Origin: Chaetoderma sp. LZ-2023a
Lineage: Eukaryota; Mollusca; Caudofoveata; Chaetodermatida; Chaetodermatidae
DNA length: 64,000 nucleotides
Direction: 5' to 3'
Assembly (NCBI GenBank): GCA_034401795.1
Contig: CM067371.1
Span: 79,858,402-79,922,401 of the forward strand
Below, piece after piece: positions 63,874 to 64,000 of the stretch. Within the stretch, counting starts at the first letter, position 1. Each line of letters begins with the position of its first letter. The notes under the pieces are model-generated. The model made no database searches. It had not been told where the DNA came from and worked only from the letters and a program-made list of their open reading frames with translations. The translations under genes and the position numbers were made by a program.

Positions 63874-64000
63874 TTAACCCTCGAATTAGTTCAAGAAAAT
63901 CTCAATCTTCTCAAACAAAATGTCCATTTGCAGACCAAGAGAAGAGTATTTTGAGATTTTGCCACTGGAATGACTGGCTCGATTATCGAGCCGGTCATTC
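63874..64000. mobile_element. TTAA palindromic MITE (P1), cut by window end
   Basis: TTAACCCTCGAATTAGTTCA at the left end, then ATGTCCATTTGCAGACCAAG, then the palindrome CACTGGAATGACTGGCTC / GATTATCGAGCCGGTCATTC, where the window stops. Closest to the copy at 5842-6080. Confidence 0.7.

Noticed and set aside
1..64000. CRISPR array, bacterial operon or phage
   Set aside because: Short regular repeats with unique spacers are absent; compact gene packing occurs only in the Polinton-like element, and eukaryotic retroelements and microsatellites surround it.

Overview
This is AT-rich eukaryotic genomic DNA with no recognisable host protein-coding gene. It is packed with transposons, MITE-like elements and simple repeats. 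The animal is probably a marine invertebrate, most likely a lophotrochozoan such as a mollusc (inference). The clues are the Polinton/adintovirus-like element, the LINE families, an AGCTCACC...GTGAGC interspersed repeat of a type common in molluscs, and the tetranucleotide repeats. No species can be named from the sequence alone.

Left part (1-20.4 kb). It holds no convincing host gene. It contains copies of a ~380-bp interspersed element, here called the HP-CRE element, which has a central long hairpin and TGACGTCA (CRE-like) sites in one arm. There are also TTAA-flanked palindromic MITEs (piggyBac-like termini), a 5'-truncated LINE (11.69-12.55 kb, minus), other LINE 3' ends, and a 1.4-kb minisatellite of 30-bp units carrying CACGTG (17.65-19.09 kb).

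Centre (20.4-33.1 kb). This is the most important object: a decaying Polinton/Maverick-type (adintovirus-like) element. A left regulatory region (40-bp-arm inverted repeat, about a dozen CCAAT boxes, TATA box) precedes a compact plus-strand gene array. In order the array encodes a tandem PC4-like ssDNA-binding protein, a second possibly PC4-related small protein, a Cys-rich protein, a packaging ATPase, a basic protein with a hydrophobic tail, an Arg/Ser-rich protein, an integrase with a chromodomain, a two-TM membrane protein, a Gly-rich minor-capsid-like protein, a major capsid protein and an adenain-type protease. A protein-primed family B DNA polymerase lies on the minus strand and converges on the array. 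Replication, integration, packaging and capsid genes carry stops or frameshifts, while the small genes and the protease remain open. The polymerase gene is interrupted by a ~309-bp retroposon whose first ~26 nt match the 5' end of U2 snRNA, flanked by perfect 15-bp target-site duplications. The right end of the element is lost at a (CAGG)n array.

Right part (33.1-64 kb). It contains microsatellites, one small Cys-rich ORF, many more HP-CRE copies (clustered at 44.2-48.6 kb) and nested TTAA MITEs. It also holds a structurally complete 1,660-bp Tc1-type transposon with an intact DD34E transposase (38.64-40.30 kb), two further degraded LINEs (40.4-41.65 and 49.57-51.27 kb), a GC-richer unassigned block (56.0-59 kb) with a possible degenerate hammerhead motif, and tRNA-like SINE pieces (60.2-62.2 kb).

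The layout is a stack of insertions. The relative order of several events can be read directly: TTAA MITEs sit inside HP-CRE copies, and the U2-headed retroposon sits inside the polymerase gene of the Polinton-like element.
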